Shown here piece by piece: positions 43,215-54,516 of a stretch of DNA of 64,000 nt. Position 1 is the first letter of the stretch; each line of letters starts with the position of its first letter. The notes under the pieces were generated by a model. That model was given only the letters and a program-made list of their open reading frames with translations. It searched no databases and had not been told where the DNA came from. A program made the translations under genes and the position numbers. The stretch lies in the NCBI RefSeq assembly GCF_040412425.1, contig NC_089781.1, positions 51,040,727 to 51,104,726 on the forward strand. The letters run 5' to 3'. The stretch comes from Macrobrachium rosenbergii. Taxonomy: Eukaryota; Arthropoda; Malacostraca; Decapoda; Palaemonidae.

Positions 43215-44312
43215 GTTACTTCTTGGGTAGAATCTGGCACACTGAGCAACATTTATTCTGTGCAATTTTTCATTTAGATTGTCCAGACTACCCCAACAAC
43301 ATTAAATATGGATATACTGGAGCTGGGACACTACCCTATAGGTGTGCATTCAACTACTTTCCTAGTATCTTTGCCTAGCCTAATGCTGGGGTTGGATTGT
43401 CTCCACTTACACAAGAGATCACATCACTCTGCAACAAAGGAGTTCTCTAATTAAGAAGACAAAATTTGCTCCTATTTGAGGTTGTACCGATCACGTGTGT
43501 GGCCCGCCAGGAGATCAATAACCAAGATGAACTTTCTCTTTTGTGAGTCATCTGACGAGAAGAGCACATGGTCGAGTAAACACAAATCCTCCCATACGAC
43601 TTTTATACGTATTTCTCTGTAACCATTATTGTCACATTTCATTTATGATCACCACTATATGCATTGCTATGCAAGCGCTCCGATCATGTACTCGTAATGT
43701 TCAATTAAATCTTCTGTATCAAATTGTATGTATGTTTCTGTCTGTGAACAAACACAGACGCCTAAACTTAATCCGTTTCGATTTGTCAGAGAATAGTAAC
43801 TACGTCGTGGCTCTCACCAGCCGATAACCTCTGTGAAGATTCTGTACATGAGTCAGTAATAAACCAGACAACAACCAGCCAGCATGTCAGTCAGTACCTT
43901 CCTTACAAGGTGTCCTAATGACCATCTAACTTACCAGACTCTTGGCTAGAAACAACTCTAAAATTGAATCCCAAAGAGGTTTGGAAAGGGGCGCACTCCA
44001 TCCTTAATGGTGTACCAAACTAGTACTACAAGAGCAAAACTCTAACCATTTTCTATAAGACAAGACCCATGAGACTACCATCGCATGCACAACTAGGGCA
44101 TTATGTTTCTGTTGTGTTACATAATGTTTTACACACTTCTAATCATTACCAAAGCAACAAAATCTTTCATATGATTAGCCATTACAAGAAAACAAATACT
44201 ATTCAATAGCCATAATACTAAGTAAAAATTACAAAAGTACAAAAATACAGTATAGCATCACTAATATTAGAAAAATATCTTTGATTCACTAAATACACTT
44301 GGGGGAACATAC
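43215..44312. other. Unassigned DNA, possibly LTR-derived
   Basis: Includes AATAAA at about 43857, followed by AACCAGCCAGCATGTCAGTC and CTTCCTTACA, which has the look of an LTR end in plus orientation. Also, on the minus strand, a purine tract AAGGAGAAAGAC at 44314-44325 followed by TGTATGTTCCCCC looks like the start of a Gypsy-B 3' LTR at 44313. I cannot find a second copy of either, so neither is called. Confidence 0.35.
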
Positions 44313-44394
44313 AGTCTTTCTCCTTAGCACAGTTTAGTAAATCTTTGCATACAGTCTACATCTCCTCGATGAGACGTGCAGAAGGCACAATATT

Positions 44395-45570
44395 TCAAGC
44401 ACCTCTGGTGCGAACTCCCTCAGTTTCTATATAAGGCACATTTTCAGAGTGCTCTTGCATGCTAACTAACCATTCTTCCTCACCATGGAATGGTTTGAGT
44501 TTATTGGCTGCCCTTTCCACAATAGTCTCATTAAATAAGTTTTTCAACACATAAGTGGACCCATCACGAACGCTTTCGATAACCTCATAAGGTCCGAGCC
44601 ACTTAACATTTAGTTTGTGACTGCTACCTGGTATCTGTGTTTCATTTTCTATCCACACAAGCAAATTTACTTCCAATGTCTTATTCACTCGCTTTCTATT
44701 TGCAATACTGATAAACTTCTTTGACATCTCAGAGTGCGTCTTTTTAATGATTTCATGGGCTCTGGCAATATCAGAGTCCCTCACTTCATCATTGATTGAT
44801 GGTAATTCACTTAAGACTTACCTCATAGGGCACCTACAATTCACTTAAGACTTACCTCATAGGGCACCTACTAAAGAATGTGTAGTGAGGTTTTCACCAG
44901 TAGTGGCATGAATGGCGCAATTTAAAAGGTTTCACCTAAATAGTTTGGCCATTGATGTAGATGACCCTGACACATGACATTCAGCAAAGTTTTCTAGTCC
45001 TATGCATCCTTTCAGAGATGCTGTTCCCTTCAGGATGGTATGGTGTTATGTAACCAGTGTTTATGTTATGTGATTGGCAAAGATCTCTAAATTGTTGTGA
45101 TGTAAATTCAGCACCATTGTCAAGAATTACACACTGGAAATCCAAAATCATTTAAATACTTATGGAAATTCTTACTGACTACCTCTGTGGTCTTATTCCT
45201 GAGTGGGTAAAACTTCACAAAACGTGGATAATGATTAGTTATGGTAAGAATGTAACGATACCCATTGGCACCAGACATCATATCTGTCAAATCGATACTG
45301 ATATGTTGCTAGGGTTTATGTACTGGTGGTAGTTCTTGGAACTTCTGCTGTAAGGATGGAATGTCTTTATGAATCTGACATGTAATGCATTCTTTAACAA
45401 ATTTAACTGCATCAAATCTAAGTGAAGGCCAATAGAAATAAGTCCCCAGAGCATCAACAGTCTTTCTTCTCCCTGAATGACTGGCAACAGACTCATGACC
45501 AAACTTCAAAGCAGCTTTCCTAAGCTCCTGTGGTACCGCAAGTCTTAAATGTATACTAGTATCTTGCTTA
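44395..45570 (-). pseudogene. Gypsy-B integrase
   Basis: Minus strand. The zinc region has HESVASHSGRRKTVDALG, YFYWPSL and CITC (H-C pairs). The core shows DLTDMMSGANGYRYILTITN (first Asp), ILDNGAEFTSQQF (second Asp) and ITPYHPEGNSISERMHR (Glu). The C-terminal block (44784-44395) has NVKWLGPYEVIESVRDGSTY, a GPY/F-type domain, and ends RTRGA at 44395. Frameshifts near 45310, 45145 and 44960 break it. A 38-bp direct repeat at about 44812-44872 interrupts the middle. Confidence 0.85.
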
Positions 45571-47340
45571 TCAGCACTTAGGTATAGCAAACCCTCATAC
45601 AGTATAAACTGATGAATTAAAACTCTGGGAAACCTCTTTCTAGGCAATGTTCCTCCCTCTAAGTAACCAATCAAGTCATCCCATCTTGTTTCACCTATCT
45701 TTTTAGCATTATACTCTTCCTTACTCAACCCAAGATAATTGTCTTGATTAGTGTGAAAGATTACCCTAACTGGCCTACTTAACTGATCAGCTACCTCATT
45801 GTGCTTCCCTGGTCTATACACAACTTTGAAGCGATAGTCTTGCATTTCAGTAATCAATCTATTCATTCTAGGGACTTTGTCTTTCTTTTGAACACTGATA
45901 CAAGAGGCTGATGGTCCGTTTGAATAGTGAACATGGTACCCCAAAGAAAATTATGAAAATCCCTACAGGCTGTTACTATAGCCAAGGCTTCCCTATCAGT
46001 AGTTGAATATCTCTGTTCTACAGGCTTCAGTTATTTTGAAAAGTACCCAACAGGTTTCAAAAGCCATCCCTCTCCTGCATCAGTACTGCACCTACTGTAC
46101 ATCTCCAATACTAGCATCTGTGAATAACTGAAAAGGTCTGGTCACGTCTGCTTTCATGAGCACAGGAGCTGTCATCAAAAGCTGTTTCAATTGGTCAAAG
46201 CTAGATTGACATTCGGATGTCCATGTAAACGACTCTTTCATTCTCAAAAGATTGGTCAAGGGGACGGCAATTTTAGCAAAATTTTGTATGTGCTTTCTAT
46301 AAAAGCCACACATACCTAAAAATCTTCGTGTTTCCATAACGTTAGTAGGAGCTTTCATATCTCAAATTGCCCTGATGTCAGGACAAGGTTTGCATCCTTC
46401 CTTTGAGATTATATGGCCAAGAAACTTTACCTCATCTTGAGCAAATTGACATTTCTTTATATTTAATTTCACACCCTTTTCACCAAATAATTTGAACAAC
46501 TCTTCTAACCTCTCAATTAATTCTTCCAAACTAGGAACTCATACTACAATATCATCCAGATAATTTTTGACTCAGCCTTTCTTTATTAAGGGAGCTAAGA
46601 TATTTCCTATTACCCTTGAAAGTATAGCTGGACTACAACTCAACCCAAAAGGGAGTCTCTTGAACCTATACAAGGAGACTCCATCACTAAAAGTTGTCAA
46701 ATCCCTACTATCTTCATCCAATCCTACCTGGTAGTGTGAATCCTTCATATCCAAGGAAGCATAAAACTGATTCCCGGATGCTGACTTGACTAACTCTTCT
46801 AACTTAGGCAAAGGATGGTTGTCAGTTTGAAGGTGAGTATTAACTTTCCTATAATCCAGACACATTCTTTGAGAATTGTCTGGCTTCCTAACTAAAACTA
46901 TAGGACTTAACCATGCAGCTGTGGATGGTTCAGTTATATCCTTAGCTTCCATATCTTCCAACATATCTGCAATGTGCTGCTTGGCTTTCTCAGGATATCC
47001 ATACATAGGTGTTCTAACAGGCTGAGAATCACTAACAATATCTCCCTGAACTCCCTTGAATTTTCCTATTTCATTATTTTCCACTATGAAGCCTTGATGA
47101 CTTTTCATTACAAGGTTCTTTAACTGGGCCTGCTGTTCATCATCTAGATGTGACCAATCTTGTTGTGCAAACAAATTTTCCATTTTCTCCTCTCTAGTGC
47201 ATCCTTGTCCTGGTAAAACACACATGCTCTCAGGGATAAGCTCATTCTTAATGTCGATCTTTCGACATGTGGGAGCTACTGAAATGATGTCCCTTTCATC
47301 AGTGTTGTTATAAGTACTTATTAATGTTCCTATCTTCAAC
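45571..47340 (-). pseudogene. Gypsy-B reverse transcriptase and RNase H
   Basis: The RT fingers and palm are in 47339-46572: PVRTPMYGYPEKAKQ, WLSPIVLVRKPDNSQRMCLD, FYASLDMKDSHYQVGL (first Asp; most relatives have DLKSGYHQ) and RFKRLPFGLSCSPA. The catalytic NYLDDIVV is at about 46546-46569, just after an in-frame stop. Thumb and start of RNase H (46358-46092): TRRFLGMCGFYRKHIQNFAK, PFQLFTDAS. The end of RNase H is at 45944-45800: YRPGKHNEVADQLSRP. Stops at 46571, 46541 and 46360 and a shift near 46090 inactivate it. Confidence 0.88.
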
Positions 47341-47344
47341 TTAA

Positions 47345-47965
47345 CTACACCCTTTGTACTGTTGATAAGAGGTATATGAACTTCCTTATAATAATAATAT
47401 TGACTTTAAGGCACAAAGCATTCATAGCACCTGTGTTTTTCAATTCTGACTCAAATTCAAGTACAGTATTCATCTCTTCATTTACAGAGATAGCATAAAT
47501 ACCTGCAGAGGAAGGAGGTAGTATAATCTTTTTCTTTAGTCTTATCTCATCTACTCCAGGGTTTGATGGCTGAACTATTTTAAGATTCCTAACTCTCCTT
47601 GCGGAAGGTCTCGGTTTAAGAAGCTGCACACAGTAGGTAATATTATCCCAAGTTATTATACCCTTTGGACTGTCCCATGTTAGACGGGCAATTCCAAGTA
47701 AGTCTGAACCCAAAAGAACTTCTGTATCTAACAGATTCTCTGGCAGAATAAAAAATAATTGAGTAACTACTCTACAGTCAATATAAACATTCAGATAAAC
47801 AGATTCTAATACAGGTACAACTGCCTGGGTGACTCCTGTTAGCCTCGGTAAATTTCTCATCTCAGCAGGCTTCAGACCTAAACTTTCCACAAAGGATTTC
47901 TTGACTATACTGGCACAACTACTCGTATCAACTAAAGCTTCACTCATGCTATCATTAACCATCAA
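47345..47965 (-). pseudogene. Gypsy-B protease region
   Basis: A 206-residue minus frame. SEALVDTSSCASIVKKSF is the retropepsin active site with D-T-S in place of D-T-G. EVLLGSDLLGIARLTWD is the second conserved segment. The C-terminal half (SAGIYAISVNEEM) belongs to the spacer before RT. A shift at 47345 separates it from RT. Confidence 0.8.
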
Positions 47966-48776
47966 ACTGATACTGGGAGATCTTGTCTGACTTTCTAGTC
48001 AACTTGTACTATTCCTGTTTGCTGGTCCTGGACATCCTACATGACCTCTCCTACTATTTGGTTGGAGACAATCAAAACAGACCCCCTTGGATGGATTAAG
48101 AGGACACTCAGACAGATTATGGTCATTCACTCTGCAAAATGCACAATATTTTCTGTTGCTTTTTTGTTTCTTTGTGGATACTTTCTCAAGTTTCTTGCTT
48201 TATTCCTCTAACTTTTTTGTCAACTTTTCTGTTTCATTATTTGGCATTCCCACCTGACTAGCACTTGTTACTGGTTGTGTTGACTGGGATTCCCCCGCAC
48301 CTAAAATGGGCAAGACTCTGTCCCATTACTAATATTCATCCCTTGAGCCCTATAATATCTTCTTCAGCATATGTCATAAAATTTTGCAAGGGGATATGAT
48401 CTGCTAAGAAATCAACTAGTTTGGTTTGAGCCTGTGCATTCAATCCCTTATATATCTTGGTTTTTAGGAACTAATCTGATGTTGGGATGTGATCACTGGG
48501 GAACTTCAGTGTTACTGCAGATATTTTACACTGTAATTTATTAATAAAGGAACTAGGAGGTTCATCAAAATAGTAAGTCAGGGCAGTGATCTCTTGCCAT
48601 GCCTGTAATAGAGTAGCTGAGCCAATAAACTGTGTCTTCATTATCCCCTTAACGTCACTCCAAGGTAGACTGTTACCCTTTTTTACTAATTCGGCTGTTA
48701 AGAAAGAAACTATGTCCTGCTCAACACAAGCCAATGCCACTTCTATTCTCCTATCATCTGAGCTGGTGCATGATTC
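47966..48776 (-). pseudogene. gag: Gypsy-B gag, capsid end and zinc knuckle
   Basis: From 48776 the minus strand reads CTSSDDRRIEVALACVEQDI, then WSDVKGIMKTQFIGSATLLQ, a capsid C-terminal region with the usual ...F.G....AW..L pattern. Stops fall near 48470 and 48340. The zinc knuckle is at about 48155-48110 (CAFCRVNDHNLSEC, CX2CX4HX4C), with a second irregular CFDC...HVGC. Gag continues upstream at 49758-50078, with 48777-49757 inserted between. Confidence 0.8.
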
Positions 48777-49757
48777 TGTTGTGGTGTAGAATATATAGGG
48801 AAATTAGATAGAAAAGAGCAAGAGAGAGAGAGAGAGAGAGAGAGAAATATAGAAAAGAGAAAAAATTAGGAGAGAGAAGTAAGAATAAAAAGAGAGGCAA
48901 AGAACACAGTGATAATGCCCAAAAGCTGTTGTTGTTATCGTGATTCCAATACGCTGATCGAGGCAGGATGTTTGCATGAACCATAAGCAGTATATCGTGT
49001 TGAAGCCATAAAAACAGTTGTAAAAGTGAGAAGTAATGGCCTCGCGATTAAGCTAACCAATTCATGAGTCGGCACAGCCTAAATGCTTACAGCAGCTGGT
49101 TCTATAGCCCTGCCTTCTCAGGGAACCATTTTCATGGAAATTCCAGGAATTTTGGGCTGGACAAAGTGATGTACTTCTACAACCTCCAATCAAACATAGT
49201 AGGGAGGGGTCTTTCACACACCCTCCTAAGATCACCTCCAATCAAGTCCTCTAAGGAGAGATTTGAATCACACCCCTACAGTCCTTCCAATCAGCTACTT
49301 GAAGGGGAGGCCTTGCTGATTAATCCTTCCAATAAGGCTAGAAGGAGGTGGAGATTGCAGATAACAAGAAACTCAGGGGTTCAACAGGCTGGAGAACGCC
49401 AGGAGACGAAAGATCATAACTGTGTCCTTCAAGGGAGAGTACGTCTCCCCTCGCTTCAGTGTTCCCCATAAAGACTGAGCCAGTTTATAGCTCCAGAGTG
49501 ATTCGTTTCTATCATTGTAACTTGTTAATTTTGTACTGATCCTTATAATACTAAATACTAATTAAAGTGAAGAAATTACCGATCTCGTCTCTATACGCCT
49601 TTCTGAGAGATATCAATACTTAAATTAATTAAAGAAAGAAGATAGCACATCATCGGTGAAGCGAGGCTGAGGGACATATTTAGAAGAAACCAAGTTAAGA
49701 AGTGACAGACTAAAAATTATACAAAACAGAAAGAGGAGAAGAAGATCTTCCCTACAG
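48777..49757 (+). repeat. Gypsy-A LTR with partial leader inserted in Gypsy-B gag
   Basis: Plus-oriented relative of the LTR at 2480-3341: a GA tract (48822-48844), a block at 49100-49340, and AGAGATATCAATACTTA near 49622. About 130 bp of leader-like sequence follows to 49757. Removing it joins KVEL to CTSSDD in one frame of Gypsy-B gag. I see no target duplication longer than one base, so this is not a clean LTR integration product. LTR edges are approximate. Confidence 0.7.
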
Positions 49758-50078
49758 TTCCACTTTTCTAAAAAAGGTATTCAATCTATTATCAGCTAGT
49801 ACTCCTTTTAGTTCAGAAAGTCTGAGAAGGGTTACATCTTTTGATTTTAACACCGGCACATCACGAGGAATCATGACTGGAGTATTTACTGAATAAAGGA
49901 AGGGGTTAGTATTGTTAAAGGTATAATTAGGCAATGGTCCAAGAAAAGGATTGGATGAAACAGTCTGATTATCTTGCTGTATAATGAATGGGTTTGGGTG
50001 ACTAGTATGAGTGCTTGGATGAGGGTTGACTGGTGGTGGATTAGGTACAGATATGGAAGGTTGTGTAGGAGGTGGTAC
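49758..50078 (-). pseudogene. gag: Gypsy-B gag, upstream part
   Basis: An open minus-strand stretch: Pro-rich N-terminal side (PPPTQPSISVPNPPPVNPHP), Asn/Phe-rich middle, then VTLLRLSELKGVLADNRLNT FFRKVEL, a Gypsy capsid start. It ends at 50078 against the end of the Gypsy-C4 LTR. The start codon is not in the window; it should lie to the right of C4. Confidence 0.75.
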
Positions 50079-50274
50079 TGTGAGGACAAAAAGGTCGAAC
50101 TGGGTATTAAATGATTTATTTACCTGGGCTCAGGTATACATGGCAGAGCGCAGATGGAAACGTAGTGCCCTACCTCCGATTGCCGTGACCTGCACTCTGA
50201 GCAATTTGTGTTTGTTGACAGTCAAACAAATGGCAATTTTAAGAGACATAACATACATACAATGATAAAATATA
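50079..50274 (-). repeat. Gypsy-C4 3' LTR, outer part
   Basis: Minus strand, ends in TTTTTGTCCTCACA at 50079 with an AATAAAT signal about 40 bp before. I infer that it is the rest of the LTR that starts TGTAAAGACG at 57229. DIRS2 separates the two parts, together about 313 bp. It directly adjoins open Gypsy-B gag. Confidence 0.6.
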
Positions 50275-50490
50275 TATTGCAATACACTCCCTGAACACCT
50301 GAATTAGGCCTGGTCACCTACCAGCCCGAACTACATCCCCATAGCTTTTACCCACTAAGTGGGTAATAAACTGTCAGCGTTACCAACGCTTACAGGAAAA
50401 TCTAGTCAAATGAGTTACCTGAAGTACCGTTGGCAACACTGCTGCAAGTCCCGGCTGAGTGAGGCCGAGATACCTCAATTGCTTTTTGTT
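50275..50490 (+). repeat. DIRS2 left inverted terminal repeat
   Basis: Its reverse complement matches 56885-57085 (CTCGGCCTCACTC, GGGACTTGCAGCAGTGTTGC, TTTGACTAGATTTTCCTGTA, TTTATTACCCACTTAGTGGG, AATTCAGGTGTTCAGG). Confidence 0.88.
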
Positions 50491-50639
50491 CGCCATGCTG
50501 TGTGGGTGTGTCCCACATCAGGCGAACTTTTGGTCATTTAGCCCGACCCCCATTCAGGAATTTGGACATCATATCACGATTTGGACGTTGTCAACGCATT
50601 TTCTCCTGGATGGATACTTTATTGATAGGATTTGGAACT

Positions 50640-53515
50640 TCTCTCCCGATTCTGACTTTGGACTCGTTTGGATAAGTCAAACAAGAAGACGTTGCCGTCT
50701 GCTAGCGCCGACGCTTCCACTTTGTTTATATCTTCGACGGCAGAACCTTCTTCTGCTGGAGATGCTAACGCTCATTGGCCCTACACGTTCTGCAAGCGTA
50801 GGATGAGTACTCTCAAACACGATTGACATTCTGTTCATGTTTTTATGTAGGAAGACACAGTGTAGTATCAGTCAGTTAGGCGGCGAGTCTTGGTCGGTAG
50901 ATCAGATGGAAGAATTTTCAAAAAGTTAGAGGACAAGTTACTAGCTGAGTGTGTCTAATCTATTTTTCTAGCTTTATGACTAAATTAACGGAAACTAGAG
51001 ATTAGGATAGTAGTAATAGTGTTGTAGATACTAATCGTTCTTTTTCAGCCCCCCTGCCTGTTCCAGAACCAGCCCTAACAGGTGCGGGGGGTCATGGAGA
51101 ACTGCAAACCTTGAAGGTAGGATCTGCCGGCCCCCCCGGCGCGGAACAGGCAGTGTTGGCATCAGATTTCCCCCTTCCCTCTAAAAGCGTAAGTTCTAAG
51201 GTGGATTTAGAATTAGAAATCACTCAGAAGGGTAGGAATTCTAATTAGGAAGTATTCAGGAAAAGTAGTTGAGCGTGGTCTTCTTTGGGTTTAGGTCTTT
51301 CATTTAGATCAATCATTGGTTTTATTCCCTGTTTCGTGCTCTGTGCAACAAAGGTTTCCAGATCCGTGGAGGGTCGTTCAGATTTGGTTTGTGATGTATC
51401 TGGTTCTGAATTTTTGTTTTTCCTTTGAATATTCCTCCTTCAAAGGTTCCTTTTCCTTTGGGGGTTTAAAATTTCGGTCGTCTTGCGATGATGTAGTAAT
51501 TCTGGCGATCAAATTTTTCCAATATTCATGATCATGTCTTAAACAATTTTCTGATTTGATAATGTCTATCAAGATTATCAGGGGCGGGGGGAACAGAACC
51601 AGTCTAGTTTCTTTTAAATCTATGGCCTCTTCGGCTGCTATGGAAGTTTCCCGTTTTTTTCCCCCTTTTTCTTCTAAGCCTTCTTCCATTGCCCTTCTCA
51701 ATCTTCTTTCTGGTCCTCTCTTTGGAGGGCTCTTGGGGTCTTTGTTGCGCATCCTGTTTTCTTGGCTTTTAACTCAGCAGAGCAAGGCTTTCTTGCTTCA
51801 ACCCTGTATTTTAGAGCTCAGCGGCCCCCCTCTCTCTCTTTGGGGTTAAGGGAAGGGGTACTTTTTATGGGTCCGTCGTCTTATCACCTTTTGCAAATCC
51901 AGTAGTTTCCCAGGCATCCGGTCTAGTTGCTTCCCAGGTGTTTGCGGAGGCGTCAGCAACTCCTTATTTCATTCTTTACGGGTTCGTAACTGTAATGTAT
52001 CCTCCGCGATTCTTGCGGATGCTACGGCAGTCGGCGATTCGCCTGCGCCAGCGTTCAGTGTATCAGCAGCAATAGTTTCCTAGCTGTAATGTATCCTCTG
52101 CAATTCTTGTGGATGCTACGGCAGTCGGCGATTCGCCTGCACCAGCGTTCAGTGTATCAGCACCGATAGTTTCCTAACTGTGATGTATCCTCTGCGATTC
52201 TTGCGGATGCTACGGCAGTCGGCGATTCGCATGCGCCAGCATTCAGTGTATCAGCACCGATAGTTTCCACAGCCTTTCCATTCTCCAGGATAGTTGGTAA
52301 CTACCTTCTTCTGTTACCATCGGTTCGGTACTTCGTAACTTCCCTTTCAATACTCCTTTGAGTTTCTGTCCGGTTGGGACCTTCTCCATCTGTGCAACAT
52401 TGGCGTTTGGTGCTCCGGTGGTTACTCCGAGTGTGACTTTTCCTTCTTCCATCCTTCGGCTTCTTCTTTCTCAACTTTCCGGCAGGTTTTCCCTGTCCCT
52501 TCGTCTAGGCATCCATGTTGGTTTGGGGTTGATTCCGGGTCTTCAGTTCCGGATTCCCATTCTCATGCAGTTTTGATACATCCGGATTTGAGTGGTTCGG
52601 GTGTTGCGGCCTTTTCGCTCTCAGGAGTGGGCGTGGTCTACCCAGGTGGTGCGTCATCCCTGTTGGGTGGTGCGGGGTTTGCGCAACCTATACTTTGGTG
52701 CCTCTAGTATGTTCGCAGTTGATACGTCAGGTGTCCTTCTCACGCACCCAGGTGTAGCAAGTTCTGGGTTTTCAAGTTCGGCGTTTGCTAGGGATCGGCC
52801 TGCCTCTTTCCTGTTCCGGCTTGGTCGGACCAGTCCGACAATCCTCTGGCTCGGTCGAACCAGTCCGACAAGGATTGTTCGTTTGAAGAAGAGGATCCGG
52901 TACCGGATATTAGTTCTCCTCCAGCCAATGAGAATGAGTATAAGCGGATGGTAGACTTCCTCACTTATCCTCAATCCAAGGTTCCGGAGGAGCCTACACT
53001 ACCGAAGCAACGATGTTCGAGTCGCTATATGTGACAGAACTGGTAGTTGCTCAAACAAGATGATTCTCCCTCCGGTCTGGTACTGCCTGACACCTCATCA
53101 CTTCGGTGTCAATAAGGCTGGCATACCAGGTTAACATGTTGCCTGACTGTACAACGTTCTTTGGCAGAAGAGGAGGGGCTTCTTTTGAAGCTTCCACCTC
53201 ACTATCCAGACATTCGGAAAGAGTTCTGTTGAGGGCGCCTTTTGCGCTCTGCAACAGTCTTTTAGGGAGGAGGATATCTTTTCCATGGTCTATTTCGTGT
53301 AGCCGTCGTCAGCAGTAGCGTCACAGCAAGCTATGATTAGTGTGGCTGCTCTGGGTTCAAGGGATGTGGCCAGTATAACGAACTCGTTGCTTCTAACTCA
53401 TGTCTCCAGTGTCGGCAATTATGCATCATTGAAGGTACAAATGTGGAAGTAGAGGGTTCCTGTCTAACAGGGAACAGCCGGTACCCACTTGAAGAAGCCT
53501 CTTAGGGAGAATGTC

Positions 53516-53516
<1 letters not shown>
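50640..53516 (+). pseudogene. DIRS2 gag-like remnant
   Basis: Position and composition fit a DIRS gag. A short piece near 50760-50820 reads CKRRMSTLKHD, like the Cys/His-containing start of such proteins. Ser/Pro/Val-rich segments follow, and near 53320-53450 a helical stretch (AALGSRDVASITNSLLLT). Stops and shifts are frequent and no long frame remains. A 124-codon minus-strand frame at 51752-51378 (basic, Lys/Glu-rich) lies within; I cannot say which strand is real there. Confidence 0.4.
51987..52269 (+). repeat. 94-bp tandem repeat, three copies
   Basis: Units begin near 51987, 52081 and 52175 and contain TGTATCCTC, GATGCTACGGCAGTCGGCGA and CAGTGTATCAGCA. 94 is not a multiple of three, so the units do not share one frame. 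Confidence 0.9.

Positions 53517-53581
<65 letters not shown>
53517..53581. repeat. (CT)n microsatellite
   Basis: 65 bp of CT repeat where RT coding sequence would be expected in DIRS2. Confidence 0.97.
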
Positions 53582-53587
<6 letters not shown>

Positions 53588-54516
53588 TCCAGGGTCTTAT
53601 GTCTCCGCATGCTTTCTCTTCAGGTATGTCTCAGGAATCACTGTGACTTCCACATCGAGAATGCAGGTATAATCTGGAACGATTCTCGCTTGTTGGATCG
53701 TCTGTGATTGTCAGAAGAAGCGCATCTGACATCAGGAAGGTCTATAGTCTCCCCTCTTCCCGACGTTCATCTGCACTTGATGCCTCATATCAAGGTTGGG
53801 GAGCAACCTTGGAGGAACCCAGGCTTTGGGCCTCTGGAGGGATCGGGAACGAGAGGAGTCATAACCTTCGGGAACCTTAGGGCTGTAAAGGAAGCCCTCA
53901 TGTGTTTCTCAGTCCTAGTGTGCAACACAGTAGTGGGTCTGCTTTGCGACATCGTAATTGCCGTGTCGTATCTGAGAACTTCGGGGAACAAGATCATTAG
54001 AACTTAGAGGTGTATACTTTCCGCCATTCGGTCTCATTCATCAGGTAATCAGGAATTGCGGTAGTGTCAAGACGTCTATGACTCTAGCTCCTTGCTGGCT
54101 CTAACGCCTTTGGTTCCGGAATTCCTAATGCTCCTTACGGAAGTTCCGATGTTCCTCCTCATGTGGAAGATCTTTCAGACAACCGCATTTTCACCATTAT
54201 CATCCAAACTCTTGCGTGATGAACCTAGTTGCGGGCGACTGCCGAGCGAACAGCTAGACAGTCCAGACACTCTAAAGCTATATCCAGACTGTGTTTCTTT
54301 CAGCTTGAGAAGTCAACCCGTAAGCTTTACCAGGTCAACTTGACAGGGGGAAGTCTGTGTCATAGGGAAGGTCATTCCATCTTTAGGCCTGCCATAACCG
54401 AAATAGCTGGTTTTCTTTTATTCCTTCGGAAAGGCAAGATTCTTCCTTTTTCGGCTATTGCTGGCTACCGCTCAGCACTTTGCGGTACATTGTTCTATCT
54501 TCTTGAAAATTTCTAA
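53582..54516 (+). pseudogene. DIRS2 RNase H and recombinase N-terminal part
   Basis: RNase H can be read across frames: DASYQGWGATLEEP at about 53775 (first Asp), then LRAVKEALMCFSVLV and an AVSYLRTSGNK segment near 53970 where relatives have the SDN.T...Y.NK motif. Further on, an Arg-rich frame (54229-54516) ends EIAGFLLFLRKGKILPFSAI and AGYRSALCGTL, which matches the core-binding domain of DIRS tyrosine recombinases. The catalytic Arg/His/Tyr part is not recognisable downstream. Confidence 0.65.

Noticed and set aside
44395..50078. An env gene in Gypsy-B that would make it an errantivirus
   Set aside because: After integrase, only non-coding sequence precedes the presumed LTR; no signal peptide, furin site or membrane segment seen.
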